From positions 1 to 64,000 of the forward strand of contig JAZDMK010000301.1 in NCBI GenBank assembly GCA_043800975.1: a DNA stretch of 64,000 bases, written 5' to 3'. Below the pieces are notes generated by a model. The model made no database searches. It had not been told where the DNA came from and saw nothing but the letters and a program-made list of their open reading frames with translations. Position numbers and translations under genes: made by a program. This stretch comes from JAZDMK01 sp043800975 (GTDB taxonomy: Bacteria; Bacteroidota; Bacteroidia; Bacteroidales; JAHJDW01). Shown here in pieces: positions 8,492-18,355 of this stretch; the stretch's first letter is position 1, and each line of letters begins with the position of its first letter.

Positions 8492-8833
8492 TTAATTCTT
8501 AAACGTCCAGTAATTCGCTTCCGCTTCAGTTTCATGATCCGATTGCTGCAACCAGTAAGCAGGAGAAACTTTTTTTCCTGTTTTGGTTTTTAGTCTGCGT
8601 TCATAAATATCAATGATGGGATGAAATAGTATGTCTGTAACGCCCACTACATAAGTAGTAGCATCCCCTTCGTTTTTCTTTTTTTCTTCTTCAACTTTTA
8701 CTTCATATTTATTCAGTTCGAGAAGTTCCTTCAGAAATTGCGCGCGGGCTGCAGTACAGCCTGATTCAGCAATTGAGCAGCGGGTGTTTTCCACCACGCC
8801 TGTATTGTGTTTTCCGTTGTTTAATGTTACCAT
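8492..8833 (-). CDS. Unknown protein encoded at the 3' end of the nuo operon
   Basis: This 113-residue protein has no signal peptide and no membrane segment. It contains two cysteines (TRCSIAESGC, about residues 19-26), then a charged segment KVEEEKKKNEGD, and a C-terminal TYVVGVTDILFHPIIDIYERRL. No family was recognised. It begins 12 nt after the nuoN stop and is followed by a strong terminator, so it is transcribed with complex I. Whether it belongs to the complex, for instance as an accessory or assembly factor, is an inference from position only. Confidence 0.6.
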   Translation of the reverse strand: MVTLNNGKHNTGVVENTRCSIAESGCTAARAQFLKELLELNKYEVKVEEEKKKNEGDATTYVVGVTDILFHPIIDIYERRLKTKTGKKVSPAYWLQQSDHETEAEANYWTFKN

Positions 8834-8845
8834 AACGCTAAAAAA

Positions 8846-10267
8846 TTATACACCAAAACTGATGCTGAAGATGTATTCATAAATCGGGCTGAGCAAACCA
8901 ATGGCGAAGATACCAACAATGCAAAGTATAAGAGCTAAGCGTGTGGTGAAGCTGCTTTTGAAGCGTGCAATCGGACTGTCATTTTTGTTGATGAACATTG
9001 CTTTCACAACCAGCAGATAGTAGTACAATGAAATCGTGGCGTTCAGAACAGCAATTAAAATTAACCAGTAATAACCCACGCTGGCTGCAGATGTGAAAAG
9101 GAAAAACTTTCCAAAGAATCCGGCAACAGGTGGTATGCCAGCCAGAGAAAACAAAGCGAGCATCATCAGCAGGCTGAGATTTGGATTGGTGCGGTACAGT
9201 CCGTCGTAATCATCCATGTTATCTTTTCCGGTTGCATCATAGATAGCAGAAACAACACCGAAAGCACCGAGGTTTGAAAAGATATAAATCATGATAAAAT
9301 ACACAACGGTGGACATACCCAATTGGTTTGCACCCATGATCCCGAGTAGTATGAAGCCAGCTTGGGCAATGGATGAAAACGCAAGAAAACGTTTCATGTT
9401 TTTCTGCCGTATGGCAAAGAGATTACCGACGGTCATCGTAAGGATAGCAATTATGTACAGTGCATTTTCCCAGATGTCGATCACATTTTTAAAAACGGTA
9501 AACAACACAATAGTAAAAATAAATGCAGCGGCACCCTTTGATATTACAGAAAGATAAGAAGTCACATTTACCGGAGCGCCTTCATATACATCAGCTGTCC
9601 AGAGGTGGAAGGGAACCAGCGAAATTTTGAAACCCATACCGGAAATAAAGAACATTAGTCCGAGAACTTCGAGCGATGTGTTGCTGAAGTTAGCTGCGAT
9701 TTCTGAAAAATAAATGGATCCGGAAACACCGTAAATCATAGAAATACCAAAGAGCATGATGCCGGACGAAAGAGCAGAAATCAGAATCAGTTTGATACCC
9801 GCTTCTGCCGATTTGTTGCGGTAGCTGTCGTATGCAGCCAAAGTTGCGATAGGAATGGTAGCCAGTTCAAGACCCAGATAAAACATCAGGAAGTCGCCTG
9901 ATGAAATCATAAAGTTCATCCCGATCAGTGTGGAAATAATCAGAATGTAAAACTCGCTGATTTTCCCATCGTTCCCGGGTTTACGCAGCCATGTTGCCGA
10001 TTGCAGGAATACAATCAGAGCTCCGACATTCAGAATGTTTTTTACAAGAACATTCAGTTCGGTTGAACTGTACATTCCGCCAAACATAGATCCGAAGCTG
10101 GCAGGTAAAAAGCCAACGGCAGTCACGATAGTGAAAAGCACAAGGGCAAACGGAATGACAACCTGTTTTTTTGAAGGCTTGACGGCTAGTTCAGCAATCA
10201 GTATAATGAGCATTGCTGCTGTCAGCAGAATCTCATGTCTCATCAGATAAAATTGTTCGAAATTCAT
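8846..10267 (-). CDS. nuoN: NADH-quinone oxidoreductase subunit N
   Basis: A 473-residue membrane protein with about 14 transmembrane helices. It belongs to the Mrp-antiporter-like family with NuoL and NuoM and shows the expected conserved text KISLVPFHLWTADVYEGAP, with the proton-channel Lys in the helix after FLAFSSIAQAGF. It is part of the proton-pumping arm of complex I in the inner membrane. It is the last recognised subunit gene of the operon, 28 nt after nuoM. The length is normal for the family. Confidence 0.95.
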   Translation of the reverse strand: MNFEQFYLMRHEILLTAAMLIILIAELAVKPSKKQVVIPFALVLFTIVTAVGFLPASFGSMFGGMYSSTELNVLVKNILNVGALIVFLQSATWLRKPGNDGKISEFYILIISTLIGMNFMISSGDFLMFYLGLELATIPIATLAAYDSYRNKSAEAGIKLILISALSSGIMLFGISMIYGVSGSIYFSEIAANFSNTSLEVLGLMFFISGMGFKISLVPFHLWTADVYEGAPVNVTSYLSVISKGAAAFIFTIVLFTVFKNVIDIWENALYIIAILTMTVGNLFAIRQKNMKRFLAFSSIAQAGFILLGIMGANQLGMSTVVYFIMIYIFSNLGAFGVVSAIYDATGKDNMDDYDGLYRTNPNLSLLMMLALFSLAGIPPVAGFFGKFFLFTSAASVGYYWLILIAVLNATISLYYYLLVVKAMFINKNDSPIARFKSSFTTRLALILCIVGIFAIGLLSPIYEYIFSISFGV

Positions 10268-10295
10268 ATTTCTGATTTCTTTCTGTTACTAAATA

Positions 10296-11795
10296 TTAAA
10301 ATGCAGCTCCGAGTTGTTCAACAATCGGTTGCAGACTATCTGTGATAATATTGGAAAGCCAGAGCGGAAACAATCCGATTCCGGCAATTGCTACAATTAA
10401 AGTTCCTGCACTCAACCGTTCAAACCATTTGGCATCGGTTAGTTTTAGATATTCTGAGTTTTTTACAGGTCCAAATAAAAGTATTCCTACGACGCGCAGA
10501 ATGTATACAGCTGTGATTACAATTGCAGAACATGCAATGATAGTGGCTACACGATGGAAGACATCTGGATGCTGGAAAGCGCCAACAAAAATGGTCATCT
10601 CAGCAACAAAGCCGCTGAGGCCAGGAAGTCCAAGTGAAGCAAGACCTGCGATTACATAACAAACCGCGAGGAAAGGAAGAATTTTCATCAGTCCGCCCAT
10701 TTCGTTGATCAGGCGTGTGTGTGTTCTTCCGTAAATCATGCCGATCAATGCGAAGAAAAGGGCTGTCATCAGTCCGTGTGAGATCATTTGGAGGATAGCG
10801 CCGTTCATGGCGGTTGTGTTTGCCATCAGTACGGCAAAGAGCACAAGGCCGCAGTGACTCACGGATGAATAGGCATTGATATACTTAAGGTCTTTCTGCC
10901 AGATCGCACCGAATGCACCATATACAACACTAATTGTAGTGAGAATGATAAATATCCAGCCCAATTCGTTGGCTGCTTCAGGCATTAGGAACATCGCAAC
11001 GCGGAAGCAACCGTAGCCTCCGAGTTTCATCAGAACGCCGGCATGCAGCATAGATACTGCGGTTGGTGCTGATGCATGACCGTCAGGTGACCATGTGTGA
11101 AACGGGAAAAGTGCGCCCAACACTCCAAATCCGATGAATGTAAACGGGAAGAAAAACATTTGTGCATCACGCGGGATACCCACTTTCGAGATGTCAATAA
11201 TATTGAAAGTAAGCTGCCCGCCATCAGCAGCAGAGTTGAAATAGATGCCGAGCAAACCGACCATCAGCAGGGCAGAGCCCCCCATCAGCATCAGCGTGAG
11301 TTTCATGGCCGAATATTCTTTCGGTCCGCTGCCCCAGAGCCCGATCAGCAAATACATCGGGATAACTGCGATTTCGTAATACAGGAACATGGTAAACAAA
11401 TCGAGCGAAATGAAAAAACCAAATACGCCGGTTCCGAGAATAATCAATGAAATGAAGAATTCACGCGAGAGTTCTTCCACCTGCCAGGATGCAAATATGC
11501 CGGCAAAAATTACGATAGAAGTAAGAGCAATCATGGCAACGGAAATTCCGTCAACGCCAATAGCGTAATGAATGTTCAGACTTTCAAACCAAAGGTAATC
11601 GTCTGTAAACAGCATTTCAGCTGTATTTCCAATGGCACGTTCGTGCAGGTACAGATAAACCAGCACACCGGCCAGAATAAGTTGCGTGCCCATTCCAATG
11701 GCCGACACGATACGTGCGCCGCGGAAATCTTTTGCGATCATTATCCCGACAATGGTCAGGGCGGGGATCAGAATAAATAAATTCAGGATACTCAT
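10296..11795 (-). CDS. nuoM: NADH-quinone oxidoreductase subunit M
   Basis: A 499-residue antiporter-like membrane subunit. Conserved features include YYEIAVIPMYLLIGLWG (the Glu of TM5), PFHTWSPDGHASAPTAVSML and YINAYSSVSHCGLVLF. It acts in proton translocation in the membrane arm of complex I. It lies 15 nt after nuoL and 28 nt before nuoN. Confidence 0.95.
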   Translation of the reverse strand: MSILNLFILIPALTIVGIMIAKDFRGARIVSAIGMGTQLILAGVLVYLYLHERAIGNTAEMLFTDDYLWFESLNIHYAIGVDGISVAMIALTSIVIFAGIFASWQVEELSREFFISLIILGTGVFGFFISLDLFTMFLYYEIAVIPMYLLIGLWGSGPKEYSAMKLTLMLMGGSALLMVGLLGIYFNSAADGGQLTFNIIDISKVGIPRDAQMFFFPFTFIGFGVLGALFPFHTWSPDGHASAPTAVSMLHAGVLMKLGGYGCFRVAMFLMPEAANELGWIFIILTTISVVYGAFGAIWQKDLKYINAYSSVSHCGLVLFAVLMANTTAMNGAILQMISHGLMTALFFALIGMIYGRTHTRLINEMGGLMKILPFLAVCYVIAGLASLGLPGLSGFVAEMTIFVGAFQHPDVFHRVATIIACSAIVITAVYILRVVGILLFGPVKNSEYLKLTDAKWFERLSAGTLIVAIAGIGLFPLWLSNIITDSLQPIVEQLGAAF

Positions 11796-11810
11796 ATCTT
11801 CACTCGGTTA

Positions 11811-13733
11811 TTAGATCCATAAATAAATAAAGAGTAATGCAAATCCGATTGCACCCAGAACAAATACAAAGGCGTAACCCTGAAGTTGTCCTGATTGCAA
11901 TCCTTTCATGCGAATAGATGATGCATTTGTTACCCATGCAACACCGTTCATAGCACCGTCGATCACATGGCGGTCGAACCATGCAACAGGCCGTGAAATC
12001 ATATTAAATATAATTTTCTTCGTGATGAAAAGATAGATTTCATCAATGTAGAATTTGTTGTAAACCACTTTGTAAAAAACGCCAAGCTTGCGTGTAATAT
12101 TGTTGGGAGCTGCTTTGTCTTTCATATACAAAAGTGCTGCGATCAGAATTCCCAAGAGGCCAATTCCGACGGAAGCACCGGCAACGCCAAAATTCATTTC
12201 TGTTTCAAAAGGCATTTTGTCGGAAGTAACCAGTTCGCTGAAAGGAATGTATCCTGCAAAGATAGAGGCCACAGCAAGGAACATCAATGGGATTGTCATG
12301 GTAAGCGGCGATTCGTGCGGTGTGTGATGATAGTGTGGTTCTTTGTTCCAGAACACTCTGAAGTAAAGTCGGAACATATAGAATGCAGTTAAACCAGCAA
12401 CTAAGAATTCAACTGCGAAGAGAATTTTGTCATGATGGAAAGCAGCCACAAGAATTTCATCTTTACTGAAGAAGCCCGACAATCCCGGAACACCGGCAAT
12501 CGTTAAGCAGGCAATCAGGAAAGTAATGTGTGTGATAGGAAGATATTTTCTAAGCCCGCCCATTTCGTTCATCAGGTTGGTGTGAACAGCATGAATAATC
12601 GCACCGGCTCCCAGGAAGAGCAATGCTTTAAACATGGCATGTGTAAACAGATGGAACATAGAAGCCATGTAACCAAGTCCTGCTTCGCCTTCACCATAGC
12701 CGGAAACACCCAACGCAAGAATCATATAACCGATTTGTGAAAGTGTGGAGAAGGCAAGTATACGTTTTATGTCGAACTGCGTACAGGCAATAACAGCGGC
12801 AAACAGAGAAGTGAAACCGCCAATGTAGGCAATGACTGTCAGTGCATCGGGTGCTGCAAAAGCATAGAGCGGAAAGAGACGTGCAACGAGAAAAACACCG
12901 GCCACAACCATGGTTGCTGCGTGGATTAATGCAGAAACAGGCGTGGGGCCTTCCATCGCATCAGGTAGCCAGATGTGTAAAGGAAACATAGCCGATTTTC
13001 CGGCACCGCCCATAAAAACAAGCAAGAGCGCCCATGTTACAACGGAAACACCTACAAATGTACCACCGATATTGCGAACCACATCAATGCCTTCGGGTCC
13101 TGTCAGGTATTGGAAATCGAAGGTTCCGGTCCAATAAGAGAGTAAAAGAATACCGATAAGAAATCCAAGGTCGGCAAATCGTGTAACAATAAATGCTTTT
13201 TTCGATGCCGCAACAGCGGAAGGTTTTTCGTAATAGAATCCAATCAGCAGGAAGGAAGAAACACCTACCAGTTCCCAGAAAATATACATCTGGAAAATGT
13301 TGGTTGCTAATACCAGTCCCATCATCGAGAAAGTGAAAAGCGAAAGGAAAGCGAAGAAACGCTGAAATCCTTTTTCACCTTTCATGTAACCGATGCTGTA
13401 GAGATGCACCATGAAAGACACGGTAGACACAACAACCAGCATCATGCAGGAAATTGGATCGAGGTATGTTCCCATTTCGATGATCAGTGTGTCTGTAAAA
13501 CGAAGCCACGGAGTGCTTGCGCCGATAAGGGTTTGATAAACATCATTCACTTTTCCGACTTCGAAAAAGTACATGTAGGCAGTGTAATAGGAGAGAATCA
13601 TTACAACGCCCAGCCCCAGTGTTCCAAGAATTCCAGAGAGCATTGGCTTGAATTTCATCCCGAAGAGACCGAGCAGTAAAAACATGAACAGCGGTATCAG
13701 AGGTATCCAGATGGTATATGAAAAGTCGAACAT
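11811..13733 (-). CDS. nuoL: NADH-quinone oxidoreductase subunit L
   Basis: A 640-residue distal antiporter-like subunit with the long C-terminal extension that forms the lateral helix. Motifs are FWELVGVSSFLLIGFYY, PLHIWLPDAMEGPTPVSALI, FDIKRILAFSTLSQIGYM and HAMFKALLFLGAGAI. It takes part in proton pumping in complex I. It is 18 nt after nuoK. The length (about 610-660 in the family) is normal. Confidence 0.95.
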   Translation of the reverse strand: MFDFSYTIWIPLIPLFMFLLLGLFGMKFKPMLSGILGTLGLGVVMILSYYTAYMYFFEVGKVNDVYQTLIGASTPWLRFTDTLIIEMGTYLDPISCMMLVVVSTVSFMVHLYSIGYMKGEKGFQRFFAFLSLFTFSMMGLVLATNIFQMYIFWELVGVSSFLLIGFYYEKPSAVAASKKAFIVTRFADLGFLIGILLLSYWTGTFDFQYLTGPEGIDVVRNIGGTFVGVSVVTWALLLVFMGGAGKSAMFPLHIWLPDAMEGPTPVSALIHAATMVVAGVFLVARLFPLYAFAAPDALTVIAYIGGFTSLFAAVIACTQFDIKRILAFSTLSQIGYMILALGVSGYGEGEAGLGYMASMFHLFTHAMFKALLFLGAGAIIHAVHTNLMNEMGGLRKYLPITHITFLIACLTIAGVPGLSGFFSKDEILVAAFHHDKILFAVEFLVAGLTAFYMFRLYFRVFWNKEPHYHHTPHESPLTMTIPLMFLAVASIFAGYIPFSELVTSDKMPFETEMNFGVAGASVGIGLLGILIAALLYMKDKAAPNNITRKLGVFYKVVYNKFYIDEIYLFITKKIIFNMISRPVAWFDRHVIDGAMNGVAWVTNASSIRMKGLQSGQLQGYAFVFVLGAIGFALLFIYLWI

Positions 13734-13751
13734 CGTTCCAGTTTTTTTCGG

Positions 13752-14069
13752 TTAATACTTCATTTCACTTACTTCTTCCACAGTGATTGTGGAGAAACGT
13801 CTGTAAACATTAATGATCAGAGCGATGGCCACTGAAGCTTCGGCAGCAGCGATGCCCACAACTATGAGCGCGAAGAAAAGACCATGCATTCTTTCAGGAT
13901 GCAGAAAATAATTGAACGCAATAAAATTAATATTCACGGCATTCAGAATCAGTTCGACGGACATCAGCATAGTGATGAGGTTATGACGGATTATAAATCC
14001 GAAGATGCCTGCAAAAAACATGATGGAACTGATGATCAGAAAATGTTGTAATGTGATTTCTTCAGTCAT
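13752..14069 (-). CDS. nuoK: NADH-quinone oxidoreductase subunit K
   Basis: A 105-residue subunit with three membrane helices; the conserved Glu residues lie in LMSVELILNAVNINF and in VGIAAAEASVAIALI. It is homologous to MrpC and forms part of the proton path of complex I. Its start overlaps the nuoJ stop by 4 nt. Confidence 0.95.
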   Translation of the reverse strand: MTEEITLQHFLIISSIMFFAGIFGFIIRHNLITMLMSVELILNAVNINFIAFNYFLHPERMHGLFFALIVVGIAAAEASVAIALIINVYRRFSTITVEEVSEMKY

Positions 14070-14578
14070 GACTGTTTCCCTTTCTTTGCTATAATGATTG
14101 CTCCAATCATGGCGGCCAGCAGCAAGATGCTGATGACTTCGAACGGAAGTGCATATCCGTTAAAGTCGACGCTCATTAATTGACGGCCCACTTCGTCCAT
14201 GTTCCTGCTGACAGGTTCTTTTCCAGAAGGAGTGAATTTGTATTCAATAATTGTGTACAATGTAAGCGCAAGGCCACTCATGGCGGCAATGGTTGCCATT
14301 GCTATCTTACCGAGATCAGGATAATCGAATTTTTGATTGATGCGACTGGTAAGTAAGATCGAAAAAATAATCAGTACAACAATACCGCCTGCATAGAGAG
14401 TAAGCTGAACCCCGGCCATAAACTGGAAGTCCATCATGAAGTACAATCCTGCTGTGGCAACCAAAACAAAAAGAAGAAAGATGGCTGCTCTGAGGATTTT
14501 CCGGCTGGTAACGGTCAGTATAGAAAATACTCCGATGACGCCGGCTAACAGGTAAAACATAATCAGGTCTGTACTCAT
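14066..14578 (-). CDS. nuoJ: NADH-quinone oxidoreductase subunit J
   Basis: A 170-residue membrane subunit with five helices. The conserved TM3 text GVQLTLYAGGIVVLIIF contains the Tyr-Ala-Gly-Gly pi-bulge region important for coupling. The start overlaps the nuoI stop by 4 nt and the stop overlaps nuoK by 4 nt, consistent with translational coupling. Confidence 0.95.
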   Translation of the reverse strand: MSTDLIMFYLLAGVIGVFSILTVTSRKILRAAIFLLFVLVATAGLYFMMDFQFMAGVQLTLYAGGIVVLIIFSILLTSRINQKFDYPDLGKIAMATIAAMSGLALTLYTIIEYKFTPSGKEPVSRNMDEVGRQLMSVDFNGYALPFEVISILLLAAMIGAIIIAKKGKQS

Positions 14579-15069
14579 TCTGCAATATCTTTTACAAGGG
14601 TGGAACCCGGGTTATTCAATACTTTGGTGAGTTTGTGCCGGTCAAATACGGCATGCTCGAAATCCTGTCCCCATGCCAGAGCATTGGATGGACAAGTTTT
14701 TACACACAATCCGCAAAATGTACACATCGAAAGATGATATACATATTTGTCGAGAACGCGTTTGCTTTTTCCTTCGGCAGTAGTGATTTTATTTGTAATC
14801 ACATTGATGGTGCCGTTGGGGCAGTTCATATCGCAGATGCCGCAGCCTGTGCAACGATGCTGGTTTTGTGCATCGTGAAGCAGGATCAGTACGCCTTTAA
14901 AGCGTTCGAGCATCACAAGTTTTTTCTTTTTATAGTTGCGGTTTTCGGGGTACCGCTGTGTCACAATCTTTCCCGGGCTGAAGAAATACTTCCCCGTGAC
15001 GCGCATCCCCTGTATCAGAGACCACACGCCTTTAAAGATTCCGCTGATGTATGTGAAAATACTTCTCAT
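14575..15069 (-). CDS. nuoI: NADH-quinone oxidoreductase subunit I (two 4Fe-4S clusters)
   Basis: A 164-residue ferredoxin-like subunit that carries clusters N6a and N6b. The ligands are Cys73, 76, 79, 83 (HRCTGCGICDMNCP) and Cys116, 119, 122, 126 (MCTFCGLCVKTCP). It passes electrons from the peripheral arm to NuoB. In a complex without NuoEFG this subunit and NuoB form the whole visible iron-sulfur chain, so it is the likely entry region for electrons from ferredoxin or another donor (inference). The gap from nuoH is 3 nt. Confidence 0.95.
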   Translation of the reverse strand: MRSIFTYISGIFKGVWSLIQGMRVTGKYFFSPGKIVTQRYPENRNYKKKKLVMLERFKGVLILLHDAQNQHRCTGCGICDMNCPNGTINVITNKITTAEGKSKRVLDKYVYHLSMCTFCGLCVKTCPSNALAWGQDFEHAVFDRHKLTKVLNNPGSTLVKDIAE

Positions 15070-15072
15070 AAA

Positions 15073-16173
15073 TTAAAAGTGCCAACCCATTAATACTAGA
15101 AATGCAACAACAATAAGGTTCACCAGATTGATTGGTAACAGATATTTCCATTCCAGTGTAAGCAACTGGTCGATACGCAAACGTGGAAATGTCCATTTAA
15201 ACCACATCATCATGAAAATAACGAAGGCTGTTTTTCCGAAGAACCAAACCAGAGGTGGAATCCAGTCCATAATATTATTGAACCCGGAACAATCGCCAAA
15301 TAAAGGACCGAGGTGGAATGGCATCCATCCGCCCAGGAATACAGTAGTTGCAAAGGCAGCTACAATAAACATATTCATGTATTCGGCCAGAAAGAAAAAT
15401 GCGAATTTAATCCCCGAATATTCGGTATGGAAACCAGCCGTCAATTCTGATTCTGCTTCTGCAAGGTCGAAAGGGCCTCGGTTCGTTTCCGCTGTACTGG
15501 CGATAAGAAAAATAAAGAAAGCAATAACGGCAGGAATGTGTCCTTTAAAGATCCACCATCCGTCGGCCTGGCTTTGAACGATTTCGGAAAGCTGCAGTGT
15601 CCCTGCGAAACAAATGATAGCAAGAAGTGATAATCCAACCGATAATTCATAACTCACAATCTGTGCACCGGAACGCATGGCACCGATGAGCGAATATTTA
15701 TTGTTCGACGACCAGCCTGCAATTAGCACGCCCACTACACCCAGCGACGAAACAGCGATCATATAAAAGATGCCGATGTTGAAGTCGATCGCGTGAAGAC
15801 CCTGCGCAAAAGGTATTGCAGCAATGGCCATGAAGCCTGCGATAATTACTATGTAAGGTGCAATGTTGTATAGAAGCTTGTCTGCCTTACGGATGGGAAT
15901 CATTTCCTTCATCAGTAATTTGATAAGATCGGCAATGGTTTGTACCAGTCCCCAGGGTCCGACACGGTTCGGGCCGAGGCGGTTCTGCATAAAGGCACAA
16001 ACCTTGCGTTCTGCCAGCACCAAGTATAGCCCGATGACAGCATAAGCGATCAGGAAAATCAACCCGATTAAAACAAGTTCGAAAAGATTTGCCCAAAATG
16101 CAGGCAGATTTTCAAACATGAACTCGTCAATGGTGTTGATCAGCGGTGTAAAGTCATATCTTTCGTATCCCAT
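15073..16173 (-). CDS. nuoH: NADH-quinone oxidoreductase subunit H
   Basis: A 366-residue membrane subunit with about eight helices. Conserved text includes AERKVCAFMQNRLGPNRVGP in the first cytoplasmic loop and RGPFDLAEAESELTAGFHTE, the acidic loop at the quinone site. It joins the membrane arm to NuoB/NuoD. It begins directly after nuoD with a 12-nt gap; in many Bacteroidota operons nuoE, nuoF and nuoG sit at this junction and are missing here. Confidence 0.95.
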   Translation of the reverse strand: MGYERYDFTPLINTIDEFMFENLPAFWANLFELVLIGLIFLIAYAVIGLYLVLAERKVCAFMQNRLGPNRVGPWGLVQTIADLIKLLMKEMIPIRKADKLLYNIAPYIVIIAGFMAIAAIPFAQGLHAIDFNIGIFYMIAVSSLGVVGVLIAGWSSNNKYSLIGAMRSGAQIVSYELSVGLSLLAIICFAGTLQLSEIVQSQADGWWIFKGHIPAVIAFFIFLIASTAETNRGPFDLAEAESELTAGFHTEYSGIKFAFFFLAEYMNMFIVAAFATTVFLGGWMPFHLGPLFGDCSGFNNIMDWIPPLVWFFGKTAFVIFMMMWFKWTFPRLRIDQLLTLEWKYLLPINLVNLIVVAFLVLMGWHF

Positions 16174-16185
16174 AACAACGTAGGT

Positions 16186-17310
16186 TTAACGGTCAATATC
16201 CGGTATTATTAAGTCAAGCGAGCCGCTGATGGCAACCATGTCGGCAATCTTATAACCCGCTGTCAGTTTATTCATTATAAAAAGATTCGAGAAGTTGGGT
16301 GTACGGAATTTCATGCGGTAAGGTGTCTTGTTGCCATCACTCACAATATACACGGCCAATTCACCACGGGCTGTTTCCACACGCTGGAAATATTCACCGG
16401 CGGGCAGTTTTATCACGGGTTTCATCTTGGCGCTGAAGTCACCTTCAGGAATATTGTCAATCAGTTTCTCAATGAGATTCATCGATTCCCACATTTCGTC
16501 GATACGTGCCACATAACGATAATAGGTATCGCCTTCAGTATGCAGGATTTCTTTAAAGTCCACTTTTGTGTAAGCACTGTATGGTGCGGTTTTGCGAACA
16601 TCGCAGGCGAAGTTGGAAGCACGCCCCGAAGGACCGGTAATTCCGTAAGCAATCGCATCTTCTTTCGAAAGCACGCCTATGCCTTTTGTTCTTTCCCTGA
16701 AAATAACATTGCCTGTAAGCAGACGGTCGTATTCAGGAAGAATTTTGCGGAAATATTTGATAAACTCTTTTGTTCTTTTCTGGAAGTTCGGATGGATGTC
16801 GTGCATCACACCGCCCGGGCATACAAAGCTGTGCAGCAGACGTGAGCCGAATGATTCTTCGAAGATGTCAAGAATTTTTTCACGATCGCGCAGGCCGTAG
16901 AAGAAGCAGGTCAATCCGCCAAGGTCCATTCCGAAGGCACACCACCACAACTGATGGCTGGCAATACGGCCAAGCTCGGCCAGAATAGTGCGTATATACA
17001 CAGCTCTTTCAGGAACTTCCACTTCAAGGGCTTTTTCAACGCAAAGGCTGACAGCCTCGTTGTTCATGTGTGCCGAAAAATAATCCATCCGGTCGGTCAG
17101 GTGTATGGTCTGCGGATAGGTCATGCTTTCGCACATTTTTTCAATACCGCGGTGAATATATCCGCAATGGGGGATAAGATAATCTACAGTTTCCCCTTTA
17201 AGCGATACTTCAAACCGAAGTACTCCGTGCGTCGACGGATGCTGCGGGCCCATGTTTATAATGTAATCCTGGGCGTGCGGCGAATGGGTTTGGATGATAG
17301 TCTCGTTCAT
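16186..17310 (-). CDS. nuoD: NADH-quinone oxidoreductase subunit D
   Basis: A 374-residue 49-kDa-type subunit related to the [NiFe] hydrogenase large subunit. It opens with MGPQHPSTHGVLR, contains CGYIHRGIEK and LTDRMDYFSAHMNNEA, and ends IPDIDR as usual. It forms the quinone-binding cavity with NuoB. It is a separate gene, not a NuoCD fusion. The gap from nuoC is 8 nt. Confidence 0.95.
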   Translation of the reverse strand: MNETIIQTHSPHAQDYIINMGPQHPSTHGVLRFEVSLKGETVDYLIPHCGYIHRGIEKMCESMTYPQTIHLTDRMDYFSAHMNNEAVSLCVEKALEVEVPERAVYIRTILAELGRIASHQLWWCAFGMDLGGLTCFFYGLRDREKILDIFEESFGSRLLHSFVCPGGVMHDIHPNFQKRTKEFIKYFRKILPEYDRLLTGNVIFRERTKGIGVLSKEDAIAYGITGPSGRASNFACDVRKTAPYSAYTKVDFKEILHTEGDTYYRYVARIDEMWESMNLIEKLIDNIPEGDFSAKMKPVIKLPAGEYFQRVETARGELAVYIVSDGNKTPYRMKFRTPNFSNLFIMNKLTAGYKIADMVAISGSLDLIIPDIDR

Positions 17311-17318
17311 ACGGTTCC

Positions 17319-17777
17319 TCAGCGTTGAATTATATTAATGTCATCCACGAAATCTTTGCGCAGGGGATAGCCGATAATATCGGTTTCATCCAGAAAGATC
17401 CGGCGCATGTCGGGGTGGTTGCGGAAATGAATTCCAAACATGTCGAAGGTTTCGCGTTCGTGAAATTCCGCAGTGGGCCATACTTTACATACAGTATTGA
17501 CAACAGGGTTTTCACGATCCGCCTTTACTTTCATTACAACTGTGTGATTGTGCCTGGAAGAATTGATATGGTATACCACCATAAAATGTGTCTTCCAGTC
17601 AACAGCTGTTAATGAAATCAGATAATCCAGTGCGAGCTCATCGTTTTCTGTCAGAACCTTGCATGCTTTCAGCATTTTTTCTTCAGGTACAATGAAGTCG
17701 ACGTATTGTTTGTTTTCCACGAACTCTGCTTCGGGAAGCAGTGCCTGGATTTTTGCTTGTAATGATTCTTGATCCAT
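17319..17777 (-). CDS. nuoC: NADH-quinone oxidoreductase subunit C
   Basis: A 152-residue 30-kDa-type subunit without cofactor. The signature ERETFDMFGIHFRNHPDMRRI is followed by the typical end GYPLRKDF. It is structural in the peripheral arm next to NuoD. The protein ends soon after the conserved block, so it is a compact version. The gap from nuoB is 17 nt. Confidence 0.93.
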   Translation of the reverse strand: MDQESLQAKIQALLPEAEFVENKQYVDFIVPEEKMLKACKVLTENDELALDYLISLTAVDWKTHFMVVYHINSSRHNHTVVMKVKADRENPVVNTVCKVWPTAEFHERETFDMFGIHFRNHPDMRRIFLDETDIIGYPLRKDFVDDINIIQR

Positions 17778-17794
17778 CTTCTTTTCTTTTCAGA

Positions 17795-18355
17795 TTAGAC
17801 AAAATCAGCCATAGGGTCTTTGCGTTTTTTCCAGATCGTCTCTGTCTTGATTTTACGCTGCAGCTGCATGATTCCGTATAGCAATGCTTCGGGGCGGGGC
17901 GGGCATCCGGGAATGTAAACATCAACGGGAATGAGGTTGTCCACACCACGAACCACCGAATAGGAATTATAGAAAAAGGGACCACCCGAAACGGCGCAGG
18001 CACCCATTGCGATTACATATTTCGGATCGGGCATCTGATCGTACAGGCGTTTCAACACTGGCGCCATCTTGTGAACGACAGTTCCTGCCACCACGATAAC
18101 GTCAGCCTGGCGGGGGCTTGCGCGATACACTTCCACGCCGAAGCGGGCAAAGTCGTGGCGCGAGGCACCGGCGGCCATCATTTCGATACCGCAGCAACTG
18201 GTGGCAAACGTAAGCGGCCAAACCGAGTTGGAACGACCCCAGTTGATCAGGTCGTCGATGGTTGCCAGAAAGAAATTCTCTTTGTGGCGGAAGGTTTCGA
18301 GGGTTTCGTTGTCCTTGAAATCTTCATACTTCATGGATTTGATTTTTACTCCCAT
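17795..18355 (-). CDS. nuoB: NADH-quinone oxidoreductase subunit B (cluster N2)
   Basis: A 186-residue subunit that binds cluster N2. The ligands are the tandem Cys54-Cys55 (TFATSCCGIEM), Cys120 (MGACAVSGG) and Cys151 (IPGCPPRPEA). It hands electrons to quinone. The start MGVKIKS is preferred because AAGGAG lies 8-10 nt upstream of its ATG and the ATG overlaps the nuoA stop (ATGGGAGTAA); the ATG at 18376 would give a longer overlap. Confidence 0.93.
   Translation of the reverse strand: MGVKIKSMKYEDFKDNETLETFRHKENFFLATIDDLINWGRSNSVWPLTFATSCCGIEMMAAGASRHDFARFGVEVYRASPRQADVIVVAGTVVHKMAPVLKRLYDQMPDPKYVIAMGACAVSGGPFFYNSYSVVRGVDNLIPVDVYIPGCPPRPEALLYGIMQLQRKIKTETIWKKRKDPMADFV

Noticed and set aside
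11097..11450. Long antisense frames inside nuo, rnf and other operons
   Set aside because: They are shadows of strongly supported coding sequences and have no family similarity or start signals.
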